From contig CAWJLS010000007.1 of NCBI GenBank assembly GCA_963843755.1, forward strand, positions 124,001 through 188,000: a stretch of 64,000 bases of DNA, given 5' to 3'. Both the position numbers and the translations under genes were made by a program. The notes under the pieces are model-generated. The model did no database searches. It was not told the origin of the DNA and was given only the letters and a program-made list of their open reading frames with translations. This DNA is from CAWJLS01 sp963843755. GTDB lineage: Bacteria > Acidobacteriota > Thermoanaerobaculia > Multivoradales > DATKCC01. Positions 43,431 through 52,777 of the stretch are shown piece by piece (position 1 is the first letter of the stretch; each line of letters starts with the position of its first letter).

Positions 43431-44119
43431 TGCCGGTGACGGATGAGACCCTGCTCGGCGTTCCGCTCTTCCGGCGGCTCGCCGCCGCCGACCGTGCCCG
43501 CCTCGCCGCGGTCTCGGTCCTGCGCCGGTTCGACCGCGGCGCGGCACTGTTCGGCGAGGGCGATCCGTCGGACGCGTTCTTCACCGTCGTCGAGGGGCGG
43601 GTGAAGGTGTTCCGGACGACCCCCGAGGGCAAGGACCTGATCCTCGAGCTGTTCGGTGCCGGCGACCCGATCGGCGCCGTCGCGGTCTACGAGGAGCGCC
43701 CCTATCCGGCCTCCGCCGTGGCGCTCGAGGACACCACCTGCCTGCTCATCCCGCGGGCCCACTTCTTCCGCCTGCTCGAGGAGCACCCGACACTGGTCCG
43801 CGGCCTGCTCCTGGCGCTCACCTGGCGGCTGGTGGAGCTCACCGATCGCCTGGCGGAGCTCACCGGCGGCAAGATGGAGCCCCGCTTTGCCCGGCTCTTT
43901 CTGAAGCTCGCCGAGGACGAGGGACGAGCGACCGGCGACGGCGCCGTGCACATCCCGGTCGCACTCTCCCGGCAGGAGCTGGCAGACCTCGCCGGCACGA
44001 CGATCGAGACCACGATCCGGATCTTGAGCCGCTGGGGCAAGGCCGGCGTGGTCGAGACCACCACCGACGGCTTCGTCATCCGGGACCGCAGCGCCCTCGA
44101 AACCCTCGCGTGGGCCTGA
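43430..44119 (+). CDS. Crp/Fnr family transcriptional regulator
   Basis: A 229-aa regulator with an N-terminal cyclic-nucleotide-binding-like jelly roll (about 15-130; GDPSDAFFTVVEGRVKVFRTT, LFGAGDPIGAVAVYEERPYPASA) and a C-terminal winged helix-turn-helix (about 150-225; LSRQELADLAGTTIETTIRILSRWGKAGVVE). There is no N-terminal Cys cluster, so it is not an Fe-S FNR; signal unknown. The ATG overlaps the stop of the selenoprotein (TGATG), so the two are co-expressed. Its neighbours are redox proteins, suggesting it controls an oxygen, nitrogen-oxide or peroxide response. Confidence 0.93.
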   Translation: MPVTDETLLGVPLFRRLAAADRARLAAVSVLRRFDRGAALFGEGDPSDAFFTVVEGRVKVFRTTPEGKDLILELFGAGDPIGAVAVYEERPYPASAVALEDTTCLLIPRAHFFRLLEEHPTLVRGLLLALTWRLVELTDRLAELTGGKMEPRFARLFLKLAEDEGRATGDGAVHIPVALSRQELADLAGTTIETTIRILSRWGKAGVVETTTDGFVIRDRSALETLAWA

Positions 44120-44126
44120 GACGCGG

Positions 44127-44357
44127 CTAGACGAGCACGCCGAGCTGGGCCCGCCCTTCGGCGGTGACCAGGTAGCCGCCCTCTGCGGCGGCCACGACCA
44201 GGCCGGCGTCGGCCATCTCCCGCAGGCTGGCGCGGACCTGGAACAGCGGGCGGCCGAGGGCGCCGGCGATCTCGTCGATCGTCTGGGGCGTCTCGAGCAG
44301 GGCGAGCAGCTCGCGGGCGGACGCGGTCAGGACCCCTTCAGCGGTGATGCAGGCCAT
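44127..44357 (-). CDS. Small winged-helix protein
   Basis: A 76-aa protein that looks like an isolated winged helix-turn-helix: a first helix (TASARELLALLETP), then TIDEIAGALGRPLFQVRASLREMADAGLV and a wing (AAAEGGYLVTAEG). It resembles ArsR/MarR-like DNA-binding domains. It follows the peroxiredoxin gene by 18 bases on the same strand and probably regulates it or a related gene. No metal or ligand site is visible. Confidence 0.75.
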   Translation of the reverse strand: MACITAEGVLTASARELLALLETPQTIDEIAGALGRPLFQVRASLREMADAGLVVAAAEGGYLVTAEGRAQLGVLV

Positions 44358-44375
44358 CGTCGTCTCCTCATCTCC

Positions 44376-45044
44376 CTAGATGGCCTTCTTGCAGAAGTAC
44401 CAGTCCTTGCAGTCGACCGATCCGTCGGCCACCCGTTCGGCGGCGGCCTCTTGGGTCAGCGGCGGCGGCACGATCACCTCGTCGCCGGGCCGCCAGCCCT
44501 CGGGCGTGGCGACGCCGTGCTCGTCCGTGGTCTGGAGCGCTTTGACGGCGCGGACGATCTCTTCGACGTTGCGGCCGGTGGTGAGCGGGTAGTAGATCAT
44601 CGCCCGCACCTTCTGCTCCGGGTCGATGATGAAGACGCAGCGCGACGTCTCGGTCGTGCTGTCGGAGGGCATCACCATGCCGTAGAGACCGGCGACCTCC
44701 TTGTTCAGGTCGGCGATGATCGGGAAGGTGACCTTGATCCCCATCTTCTCCTCGACGTTGCGCGCCCAGGCGATGTGGGAGTAGACGCTGTCGACCGAGA
44801 GGCCCAGGAGCTCGCAGTTCATCTTGCGCAGCTCCGGGTGGGCCTTGGCGAAGGCCATGAACTCGGTGGTGCAGACCGGGGTGAAGTCGGCCGGGTGGGA
44901 GAAGAGGATCAGCCAGCTCCCCTTGAAGTCCTCCAGGCGGAGCTTGCCGAAGGTGGTGACGGCCTCGAACGGCGGCGCGGCATCGCCCAGGCGGGGCAGG
45001 CGGGGCGCGGGTTCTGGTTGGGGGGACTGTCGGACGATCTCCAT
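44376..45044 (-). CDS. Peroxiredoxin (Prx6/archaeal-Tpx type)
   Basis: A 222-aa thiol peroxidase that reduces peroxides. The peroxidatic Cys58 is in the family motif PADFTPVCTTE. Two C-terminal Cys (Cys212, Cys218 in SVDCKDWYFCKK) match the arrangement of archaeal Prx6-type enzymes. Family blocks GLSVDSVYSHIAW and the long C-terminal extension (PEGWRPGDEVIVPPP) support the assignment. The ATG at 45044 has AGGAGAG eight bases upstream; the longer open frame to 45350 is not supported. It forms a two-gene unit with the winged-helix protein. Confidence 0.93.
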   Translation of the reverse strand: MEIVRQSPQPEPAPRLPRLGDAAPPFEAVTTFGKLRLEDFKGSWLILFSHPADFTPVCTTEFMAFAKAHPELRKMNCELLGLSVDSVYSHIAWARNVEEKMGIKVTFPIIADLNKEVAGLYGMVMPSDSTTETSRCVFIIDPEQKVRAMIYYPLTTGRNVEEIVRAVKALQTTDEHGVATPEGWRPGDEVIVPPPLTQEAAAERVADGSVDCKDWYFCKKAI

Positions 45045-45365
45045 GGAGTCTCTCCTGGTCCGTCGAACGGACGGCTCGTGGCGCGGGTGAACATTCGGCA
45101 CCTGCGTGGGTGGAGGGAGACCCACAGCGCGAGTCTGGCGGAAGCGGCCCGCGCCGCCAACGCTCCAGCGGGCAGGGGCCGGCGCGAACGCCCACCCGCG
45201 GGGGCGGGAGGGCTCGGAGGCGCGGCCGGCGTAGGCGGGCTCCGCCTTCGCGAAGGTCGTAGGTGGGGCGCGATGGCGCGGAGCGCGGGCTTCCGGCCGC
45301 CGCCGGTCCGCTCGATCAGCTCGCTGCCATGGGTGCGGTGGTCCGAGCACCGCGGAGGTCGGAGC
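45045..45365. other. Intergenic region upstream of the peroxiredoxin gene
   Basis: About 320 bases with no convincing gene. It should contain the peroxiredoxin promoter at its left end. Open frames here lack family features. The adjacent VOC remnant suggests part of this sequence is decayed former coding DNA. Confidence 0.45.
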
Positions 45366-45554
45366 TCAAGAGCTCCGGCTCTGCCCGATCCACAGACGGT
45401 TGCCGTCCGGATCCTCGGTGCGGAGCGCGGTCATGCCGTAGATCGGCACGTTCAAGTCTGGGACCTCGAGCCCCCTTGCGGCGTGTGCGTGCTTGTGGAG
45501 CTCCATCCCGTGGATACCGAGGGGAGCCAGCTTTGCCGGCATGGCACTGGCCAT
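45366..45554 (-). pseudogene. C-terminal remnant of a VOC/glyoxalase-fold gene
   Basis: An open frame of about 62 codons ends with LEVPDLNVPIYGMTALRTED and PDGNRLWIGQ, the typical last strand and EDPDGNRL motif of VOC (glyoxalase/bleomycin resistance) proteins. The first three-quarters of the domain are missing and the upstream frame is closed by TGA about 13 codons before the first Met. No ribosome binding site is seen. Confidence 0.6.
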
Positions 45555-45590
45555 GATGTCAGGCTCAAGAGCCTCCGGCTGCGTGATGGA

Positions 45591-47651
45591 TCAAGAAGAG
45601 ATCGCGACGAAAAGAAGAAGGAGCGACTTCGCACGTGAGAGCCATCGCTTCATGAGTCGTCCGACCTCCGGGTGAGAGTAGCCGGCGGCCGCCGCGAGCA
45701 AGAGGAAGATCGCCGAGCTGAAATGGGTCGCCGCGATCTGAGCGTAGGCCAGCGGTAGATCACCGAAGGCTGCGAGCGCGGCCCGAGCGCGCGGTACATG
45801 GACCAGGTTCGCCCAGGCCAGGACGAGCAGGAGGGTCGCTCCGAAGACGATCCTCGCAAGGGGCCGGCCCTTCCAGGCCAAGGCGCCCAGTGCAAGGGCG
45901 AGGAGCGCGTTGACGAGGAGCCAGCCGAACCCGACGGCCTGGAGGGAGAAGATCCAGACGGCGAGCCGTTGGACGACGCGGACGGTGAAGATCGCCGACG
46001 CGATCGCCGTGGCCGATCCGAGAGCGAGCGCGCCCCGTTCGCGCCAACCGATGCCGCGCTTCTGAGGCCGAGGCGTCGGGCGCTCCTGGCCGAGCGGCCG
46101 TAGCCGGTCCGAGACATAGACCTTCGGCCTCTGTCGGCTCCGCCAGATCAGAAAGAGCACGAGGCCGATCGCGACGAGGAAGACGAAGACGAGGAAGGCC
46201 GGAGGACGAGGCGCGGAGGAGCGCGTAGCACGGCCGAGAGGATGGGCGCGCGCGGCGGAGTCGGCGGACTTTTCGGGCTCGGCCGGCGGCTCGCTGGGCG
46301 CGGCGACGCCGAGCTTGACCGTGGCCAGGACGTTCTCCAGCAGGGCCAGCGTCTCCGGCGCGGCCTCTTCCTGCGCACCGGCCACCGCCACGAGCACTCC
46401 GTCGCCGGCGTCGGACTCGAGCTCTACGCCGTAGGAGACGCAGACCGTCGACCCTCTGAGGAGGTCGGCCCTGGTGACCTCCCGGCCGCCGCTCTCCGGA
46501 GACTTCGGAATCGTCGTGAGCTGGAGGTTGGACGGGGGCGCGGGGTAGAGCGTCTCAGGGCTCGAGAGGCCGCAGCTCCGAACGACGGCGGTCCAGTACT
46601 CCGACGTCCGGGTCAGGCGCGCGACGACGAAGTCGAACGGGGCCGAGTGACTGGCCTCGCGCAACGAGAAGATCCGTCGGGGCCCGGAGTCCGACGGTTC
46701 GCTCTTCCCCTGGCCGAAGCGGCCCGGCATCGTGAGCTCGACCCCCAGGTCCGGGTCGAGCACCCTGGTCGGCTCGATGCCGCGCACCTCGCTCGTCCAG
46801 AACTTCGCCTCCGCCGTCTCTCCGTTTCGGTCGACGAGGTTCGAGGGAGCCCCCGCCTTCCGCAACGCGTCCATCAGATCCTGGCGCAGCAGGCCCGCCG
46901 CGATCATCATCGGCGTGACGCCGTCGTCATCCTGGACCCCCGGGACCGCGCCGGCGGAGAGCAGCTCCCGGACCGCTCTCATACCTCCACCGGCGCAGGC
47001 GGCGTGAAGCGGCGTGTACCCGAACTCGTCTCGGGCGTTGGGATCGGCCCCGCGGGCCAGAAGGGGAGTGATCTCCGAGATGCAGTGGGCGCTCGCCACC
47101 ATCAGGGGCGTCCGGCCGCGCTGATCGCGCGTGTCGGCCAGCGCACCTCCGTCGAGGAGGGCCTCCACGATCCTGGCCCCTTGGTCACCACAGGACCGGT
47201 GCTCCGGTCGTGCGGCGTAGTGGAGAGCGGTCCTCCCGCTGGAGTCTCCCGCCGCGACGCGCGCTCCGCGGTCCAGGAGCAACCGCACGAGGTGAAGGTT
47301 CTTCGCCAAGGCCGCGGCCATGAGCGGCGTCGCCCCCGCCGGGTCCTGCGCGTTCACGTCGGCCCCGGCATCGAGCAACGCCTCGGCGATCCCCTCGTGA
47401 CCCGATTGAATCGCCAGGGTGAGAGGGAGGAGCGGCATCCCGTTGAAGCTCCGGGGGATCTCCCCGTTCGGATCCTCGCCGGCGGCCAGGAGGCGCTCGA
47501 CCTCCGCCCGGTTCCCCCGCTGGATCGCCCGGGCGAAGTCCAGCGACGTCTCGCCGGCATGGATCGCCCCGGCCGTGGCGAGCGCGATCGACAGGGTCAG
47601 GACGATTCGCAGGGTCACGACGATCCGCCGCCAGATCCGGCGGCCGGTCAC
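45591..47651 (-). CDS. Ankyrin-repeat membrane protein
   Basis: A 686-aa exported or membrane protein with a GTG start. After a signal-like helix (VVTLRIVLTLSIALATAGAI), residues about 35-270 hold six or so ankyrin repeats (GHEGIAEALLDAGADVNAQD, TPLMAAALAKNLHLVRLLLDRGA). A middle domain of unknown type (about 290-440) precedes a Pro/Ala linker and four or five C-terminal helices (about 480-686). It overlaps the upstream lipoprotein gene by GTGA, so the two are made together. The protein could be a peripheral scaffold; no enzyme motif is visible. Confidence 0.75.
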   Translation of the reverse strand: MTGRRIWRRIVVTLRIVLTLSIALATAGAIHAGETSLDFARAIQRGNRAEVERLLAAGEDPNGEIPRSFNGMPLLPLTLAIQSGHEGIAEALLDAGADVNAQDPAGATPLMAAALAKNLHLVRLLLDRGARVAAGDSSGRTALHYAARPEHRSCGDQGARIVEALLDGGALADTRDQRGRTPLMVASAHCISEITPLLARGADPNARDEFGYTPLHAACAGGGMRAVRELLSAGAVPGVQDDDGVTPMMIAAGLLRQDLMDALRKAGAPSNLVDRNGETAEAKFWTSEVRGIEPTRVLDPDLGVELTMPGRFGQGKSEPSDSGPRRIFSLREASHSAPFDFVVARLTRTSEYWTAVVRSCGLSSPETLYPAPPSNLQLTTIPKSPESGGREVTRADLLRGSTVCVSYGVELESDAGDGVLVAVAGAQEEAAPETLALLENVLATVKLGVAAPSEPPAEPEKSADSAARAHPLGRATRSSAPRPPAFLVFVFLVAIGLVLFLIWRSRQRPKVYVSDRLRPLGQERPTPRPQKRGIGWRERGALALGSATAIASAIFTVRVVQRLAVWIFSLQAVGFGWLLVNALLALALGALAWKGRPLARIVFGATLLLVLAWANLVHVPRARAALAAFGDLPLAYAQIAATHFSSAIFLLLAAAAGYSHPEVGRLMKRWLSRAKSLLLLFVAISS

Positions 47652-48862
47652 TCGAACCCCTCGCGACCGCGGTAGATCCGCGTCTCGCCGACCAGATAGA
47701 GGACGCTGCCGTCGGCCGACAGCACGATCGGCCGGCTCTCGAACCGGTCATCCTTCTGGTGGGCGAACAGGCCGAGCGGCGGACGGGTCTTCACCACGCT
47801 CTTCTCACCCGAGAAGCGGAGGTGGATCAGGCCCCTCGCCATGTTGATCAGCACGCCACCGGACGGATGCTCCGTCATCGACGCGAGATACCACTGGGGT
47901 TCCAACGCGAGGTCCTCTCGCTTCGCCACGAGCCCGGCGAACCGGTCGTTCACATGGCCGCCGACGACGTCCGCACCGTTGTACCCCCGAGCATAGAAAT
48001 AGGTCCCCTCGAAACGGTTGACAGCCAGGTCGCCCGGGCCACAGGCGCCGTTGCCGAGAGACACGCAGTCGATGATCTCCTCGCGGCCGTCTTCCCGGAC
48101 ACGCCACAGGCCCTGACGGTCGATCACCACGAGCGTGTCTTCGTCCAGAGCCGCCATCTCGCTGTCCGGCATGCGTCCCACGCCGTCACAGAGGACTCGT
48201 TCCGGCCGAGTTGGTATTGGGCGCTGGGACCCGCCGGGCGGAACGTAAGCGGCCGACGGAGCGATTCCATGCATCCTGTCGAAAGCGTTCGGGGAGAGAC
48301 TCGCGGCGGGCCAGCCCTCCGGAAGCCCGTCGTCCCGTGGCTTGGCGGGCTCGGGCTTGGTGGGCTCGTCCGACCGGCGCGGGAAGAAGACCTCCTTGAA
48401 ATGCCACCCACCCACGACGTAGAAACAGCCCAGAGAGTCTCGAAAAAAGACCGTGCCGCTGGGGAGTGCGGCGAGAGCCTCGATCTTGGGCAGCCCCGAG
48501 CGAACCGGCGTCTCCGGCTCGAGAAACGGCTCGACCTCGCCGTCAGGGCTGACCCGAAAGATCGTGCGGTGGTCCGTGACGTAGAGAGAGCCCTCGCCGT
48601 CGATGGCCGCGGTGGGGGCGAGTCGCGTCCAGTACCGTGGTCCGACGAACGGATCGAGAGCGTAGACCGACGAGTCGGCAGCCTCCGGAGCCGGCGAATC
48701 CTCCGCCTGAGCCGCCGGAGTGCCTTCGGCCTCGCTCTGCTCTCCGCGGACCGGTTCGTCGACGGCCGAGGAAGCCGGATCCCCGCGGTGACAGGAAGCG
48801 AGGGGCGTGATCAAGCACACGAGAACCACCGTGCAAGCGGACGAGGCGCGCCATGACGTCAT
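47648..48862 (-). CDS. Lipoprotein with beta-propeller-like repeats
   Basis: A 404-aa exported protein with a lipoprotein signal (VVLVCLITPLASC; lipobox LASC, Cys24). A Glu/Ala/Pro-rich linker follows to about residue 65. The rest shows repeated short beta blocks of the NHL/beta-propeller kind (AAIDGEGSLYVTDHRTIFRVS, ALPSGTVFFRDSLGCFYVVGG, AALDEDTLVVIDRQGLWRV, VLSADGSVLYLVGETRIYRG). No catalytic residues are recognised. The stop overlaps the GTG of the ankyrin gene, so they probably form a surface-linked pair of unknown job. Confidence 0.7.
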   Translation of the reverse strand: MTSWRASSACTVVLVCLITPLASCHRGDPASSAVDEPVRGEQSEAEGTPAAQAEDSPAPEAADSSVYALDPFVGPRYWTRLAPTAAIDGEGSLYVTDHRTIFRVSPDGEVEPFLEPETPVRSGLPKIEALAALPSGTVFFRDSLGCFYVVGGWHFKEVFFPRRSDEPTKPEPAKPRDDGLPEGWPAASLSPNAFDRMHGIAPSAAYVPPGGSQRPIPTRPERVLCDGVGRMPDSEMAALDEDTLVVIDRQGLWRVREDGREEIIDCVSLGNGACGPGDLAVNRFEGTYFYARGYNGADVVGGHVNDRFAGLVAKREDLALEPQWYLASMTEHPSGGVLINMARGLIHLRFSGEKSVVKTRPPLGLFAHQKDDRFESRPIVLSADGSVLYLVGETRIYRGREGFE

Positions 48863-49024
48863 GATGAACTCCGGGCTGAATTTGGCGCCAAGGGGTAGGT
48901 CGTGTCCCTTCTGGCAGCATCGGTCGACCTCGGGCTGCTTCCGCGAGCAGGAGCATGAACAGCCCCAGAGAAATCAACGGCACGAGAAACAGACCCAGGC
49001 CGAAAACGCAGCAACATGATGGTT

Positions 49025-49408
49025 CTACTTTGGTGTCTTCGTCCAAATGCAGTACACAACCAAGCAGTCGGCCAGGAGATGCGCGCCAATCTGGGGTATC
49101 CACAGGCGGTTCGACAAGCGATCAACAATCGCTCTCTGGAACTCCGTGCAAGTGCCCCAGGTACTTCTCAGAGCCTCGGTCGTCGGTCCGAGAGCCAGAT
49201 AGGTCCGGCACAGAGCGCCGAGACTGACGGCGACAAAGGCCGTGAACAGGATCGTAACGACAATCTTTTGTGCCCGGGGCCATGGATTCTTGGCACTGAA
49301 CACCCAGCCGAGAATGGCGGCTGTGAAGGCTACGTAGAAATTCCAGAAGAAGTTGAGCCAGTCCGTGAGCTTGTACGCCGCGTTCAGAATTTGGTCTGGT
49401 GTAGGCAT
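49025..49408 (-). CDS. Small membrane protein, function unknown
   Basis: A 127-aa hypothetical protein with about three transmembrane segments (WNFYVAFTAAILGWVFSA, KIVVTILFTAFVAVSLGAL, IGAHLLADCLVVYCIW). Codon use and GC content are lower than in most of the window, which may indicate recent arrival. It lies alone between the lipoprotein gene and the reductase gene. No homology recognised. Confidence 0.55.
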   Translation of the reverse strand: MPTPDQILNAAYKLTDWLNFFWNFYVAFTAAILGWVFSAKNPWPRAQKIVVTILFTAFVAVSLGALCRTYLALGPTTEALRSTWGTCTEFQRAIVDRLSNRLWIPQIGAHLLADCLVVYCIWTKTPK

Positions 49409-49485
49409 GGTGTGGAGTGGTCTGACGTACTGCGTTTCACCTGCAAACGATTGTCAAGCCCCGAGCGCGGCTTGGCAAGCTCGAG

Positions 49486-50133
49486 TCATCGCTGTCTTGT
49501 CAGCACGACATGGGTAGCGGCGGCGGTCGGCACATGCGCGGTGCACTGGTAACCGAGAGCCGGTAGATCGAGCCCGAGCAAGAGATGCTCGCCGGACCCG
49601 AGCAGCCTCGGTGCGATCGCCACGTGTAGCTCGTCGATGAGCCCCAGCTCGAGGTATTGGCGGACCGTCGCCACGCCGCCGCTGATCTGTACATCCTTGC
49701 CCTCCGCGGCCGTCACTGCACGCTCCAGCGCCTCGCGGATACCCCCGGTAACGAAGTGGAAGACCGTACCGCCCTCCATCTCGACAGACGGGCGGGCATG
49801 ATGTGTCAGCACGAAGACCGGGCCGTGGTACGGGGGGTTCTTTCCCCACCAGCCGCGCCACGTGTTGTCGGGCCAGGGACCTCGAATCGGGCCGAACATG
49901 TTGCGACCCATGACCCAGGCGCCGACGCCCACGCCGAAGCGAGCGGCGAGCTCGTCATCGACGCCCGTCGTGCCACCGGTCTTCCCGCCCATGCGCTGGA
50001 ACGTGCGCGTCGGGAAAAACCACTCGTGCAACGCCTCCCCTCCGACGCCGAGGGGCTCCTCTGCAGTCTGGTGCGGGCCGGCCCCGTAGCCGTCGAGCGA
50101 GATCGTAAAGTTGTGCACGCGTACACGAGTCAT
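49486..50133 (-). CDS. DHFR-like reductase (RibD C-terminal family)
   Basis: A 215-aa protein of the RibD C-terminal/dihydrofolate-reductase-like family. It opens with RVHNFTISLDGYGAG, carries GAWVMGRNMFGPIRGPW and VFVLTHHARPSVEM, then GKDVQISGGVATVRQYLELG and IDELHVAIAPRLLGSGEHLL, all in the usual order. Members use NADPH to reduce pterin- or flavin-type or other substrates; here the substrate is unknown. The gene starts at 50133 and seems to stand alone. Confidence 0.88.
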   Translation of the reverse strand: MTRVRVHNFTISLDGYGAGPHQTAEEPLGVGGEALHEWFFPTRTFQRMGGKTGGTTGVDDELAARFGVGVGAWVMGRNMFGPIRGPWPDNTWRGWWGKNPPYHGPVFVLTHHARPSVEMEGGTVFHFVTGGIREALERAVTAAEGKDVQISGGVATVRQYLELGLIDELHVAIAPRLLGSGEHLLLGLDLPALGYQCTAHVPTAAATHVVLTRQR

Positions 50134-50311
50134 TGTCGCTCCCAGGCAAGGATGGCGAGATTCGACGACCCCTGCTGCATTTCAGCGTAACTCCTAACAA
50201 ATCAGTTGCTTTGAGCAGTCTAGCATCACCTGAAGCCGCGCCTTCTGCGGCGAAAGCGCTGCCGCAATCGGCCCGACGGCAGTTCGCCTCAACGCACAGT
50301 GGCGACCTCTT

Positions 50312-52777
50312 TCAGCCCTCCCCCTCCCGCCGCGCCAGGCGGAGGGTGAAGAGGCCGAGGACGAGGACGGCGGCGACGAGGGCGGCCCAGAGAAGGAGGC
50401 GTTGGGGGCCGTGGCCGGTGAGGAGGCCGGCGGCGCGGGAGTAGGCGGGGTTGTCTTCGAGGGGGCCGGCGTCGGCGGGGGCGGAGGCGACGGCGAGGAC
50501 GAGGGGACGGGCGCGGGTGAGCTCGTAGCTGGGGGCGGTGGCGTCCGGGGCGCCGAGGAGGAGGGTGTAGTGGCCTTCGGGGACGGGGAAGTAGAGGGTG
50601 GGGAGGGGGAAGCGCGCGTCGGCCCGGTCGATCGGGAGGGGGGCGTCGCTGCCGTCGTCGACGCGGAGCTCGAGGTGGTCGATCCGGGTGGGCGGGAAGG
50701 CGAGGGTGACGGGGCGCGGGTCGCCGACCCGGCGCTGGAGCCGGCCGCTGGCGAGGAGGAGGTCGCGCGGTGGGTCGCTGCCGAGGCGGCGCGGCGCTCC
50801 GTTCGCGGCGCCGCCGGTGGTCGGGGCGGGGACGGTCGCCTGGAGGGTGAACGGCCGGTCGAAGAAGGGGGCGGAGCTGTCCAGGATGACCCGGTCGAGG
50901 GTGACGGGCGTGGCCGGCAGGGTGAGCTCGTAGACGGAGGTGCCCGGCTCGTCCCCGTCTTTGCGGGTGACGGGCAGAGCCTGTTGCTCGCGGGCGGCGG
51001 CGGGTTCGAGGAGGTAGGCCCACTGGGGCGGGTTTCCGGTGTCGGAGCCGGTGGTGTCGGTGGAGGCGACGATGCGCACGTCCGCCAGGTCGGCGCGGGC
51101 GTGGGCCAGGTCGCCGGGGGAGAGGGTCAGCCGGGCGAGGCCGTCGTCCGACGGGGTGACGTCGAGGTTTCTGCGGTAGCGGAATCGGCGGGCTTCGACC
51201 GGGGCGCCGGGGCGGTGGGCGAAGGCGAGGGCGGGGCGCGGGTCGAACCGCGGGTTGGGGACGACGGCCCCGAGCCGGGCTTCGGCCAGCAGGGCCGGGT
51301 CGACGAGCCGCTCGACGATCTCGGCTGCCTGCCCTTCGACCGCCGCTCCGTAGGGAGAGAGGGCCGGCAGCAGGGCCTGGAGGTCGTAGCGCGGGTGGAA
51401 GGCGCGGCCGCCGCCGAAGAGCAGGGTTCCGACCTGGGCGCCGTCGCCGGGAGACGGTCCGGCGCCTCCGATGTCTCCGAAGCCCGCCGAGCTCCCGGGG
51501 CTGAAGATCAGGGCCGGACGGCGGAGCGCGGCCCGCACCGCCAGCTCGTCGAGCGGCGGGCTGTCGCCGTTGTCGATCACCACGCGCAGGCGGTCGCCGT
51601 GGGGCGTGGCGATGGGGATCGAGCGCTCTTCGATCGGGGCGTCCATCCAGGACGGCGCGGGGACGCGGTAGAGAGTGGCCGCGCCGAGCGGCTGGTCGGA
51701 CGCGCCCGGGCCTTCGTCCCACACCTCTACCCGCCGGCTGAAGGCGGCGGTGGCAGTGTCGAGCACCAGGGCGCCGGGGACCAGGCCGCGGGGGCGCTCG
51801 ATCTCGAGCACTGTCTGCCGGGCCTGCCCGGAGCCAGGGCCGGAGCCGGTGCCGGCACCCGGACCGGCCTCGGCCTCCCCGCCGTCCTCGCTGCCCTCGC
51901 CGTCCTCTCCATGGACCGGGTTGAGCGGCACCCGGGCGCGGTCGCCCCCCGAAATCCGCCGGCTGCGCTCGTAGTGGAAGGAGGGCTCGAGAAACGTGCC
52001 CTCCTCGCCGGCCAGGGTCACGGTCAGGCGTGCGGGGAGCTTCTCCGGCAGGGCGATCTGCAGCCGCTCGCGGGCCCCGCCGCGTCCATTCCTGCGACCA
52101 CCGTCCGTGGAGGAGGGCGAGAGCCGGAAGACCGATCCTTCGGCCACGATCTCGTCTCCACCGGCTCGGGTCACCACCAAGGAGCGCACGAACCGCGGCC
52201 GCGGGGTGCCGAGCACCAGGTCCCACCCTTGGCCGGCCGGCGCCGCGGGCGGAGCGGCGAGGGTGTAGGACTCGGTGAGCAGGGCCGGCGTGCCGCCGCT
52301 CGCGTCCGGGTCCCGGGTCGAACGGTCGGCGCCCAGGATCGCCGGGGTCCGGCGTTCGAGCACCCGCACCGCCGTGTCCGGCGCGCGGCCGGCGTCGACC
52401 AGGTACGGCACCTCCCGGCCGGCGGCGTCGAGGATCCGCAGGTCGGACAGGTCGCTCCGGCAGGCGCCGAGCACCTCCGGCGGCAGCAGCAATCGGACCA
52501 GGCGGCCACCGCTCCCCTCGTTCCCGGCGGTGGCAGCGGTCGGGGAGGTTCCGGCCGCCCCGGCCGCTCCGGCCGTCCCGCCGTCCGTCAGCAGGATCGG
52601 CGCCCGGGACGGGAAGAGGGTGGCCAGCTCGGGCGGCTCGGCCGGTCCCCCGGCGGCGGCTCCGGCCGCGCCGGGAGTCGCCAGCAGCAGGGTGGCCAGC
52701 AGCAGAGTGGTCGACAGGGCCCGCGCGGCGTGGGCGGAAGCGGCTGGGGGAGAAGCTCCCATGACAGATCCTCTCAT
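50312..52777 (-). CDS. DUF3999 family membrane protein
   Basis: An 821-aa exported protein with an N-terminal signal (about 20-42, ALSTTLLLATLLLATPGAAG). The body is a set of beta-rich segments with Gly/Ala-rich inserts (LRILDAAGREVPYLVDAG, RARLTVTL and similar), and one C-terminal helix (LLWAALVAAVLVLGLFTL). It fits DUF3999, which typically sits beside DUF2339 genes, as it does here: its ATG overlaps the TGA of the DUF2339 gene (ATGA), with AAGGA upstream. Function unknown; a cell-envelope role is likely. Confidence 0.8.
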   Translation of the reverse strand: MRGSVMGASPPAASAHAARALSTTLLLATLLLATPGAAGAAAGGPAEPPELATLFPSRAPILLTDGGTAGAAGAAGTSPTAATAGNEGSGGRLVRLLLPPEVLGACRSDLSDLRILDAAGREVPYLVDAGRAPDTAVRVLERRTPAILGADRSTRDPDASGGTPALLTESYTLAAPPAAPAGQGWDLVLGTPRPRFVRSLVVTRAGGDEIVAEGSVFRLSPSSTDGGRRNGRGGARERLQIALPEKLPARLTVTLAGEEGTFLEPSFHYERSRRISGGDRARVPLNPVHGEDGEGSEDGGEAEAGPGAGTGSGPGSGQARQTVLEIERPRGLVPGALVLDTATAAFSRRVEVWDEGPGASDQPLGAATLYRVPAPSWMDAPIEERSIPIATPHGDRLRVVIDNGDSPPLDELAVRAALRRPALIFSPGSSAGFGDIGGAGPSPGDGAQVGTLLFGGGRAFHPRYDLQALLPALSPYGAAVEGQAAEIVERLVDPALLAEARLGAVVPNPRFDPRPALAFAHRPGAPVEARRFRYRRNLDVTPSDDGLARLTLSPGDLAHARADLADVRIVASTDTTGSDTGNPPQWAYLLEPAAAREQQALPVTRKDGDEPGTSVYELTLPATPVTLDRVILDSSAPFFDRPFTLQATVPAPTTGGAANGAPRRLGSDPPRDLLLASGRLQRRVGDPRPVTLAFPPTRIDHLELRVDDGSDAPLPIDRADARFPLPTLYFPVPEGHYTLLLGAPDATAPSYELTRARPLVLAVASAPADAGPLEDNPAYSRAAGLLTGHGPQRLLLWAALVAAVLVLGLFTLRLARREGEG

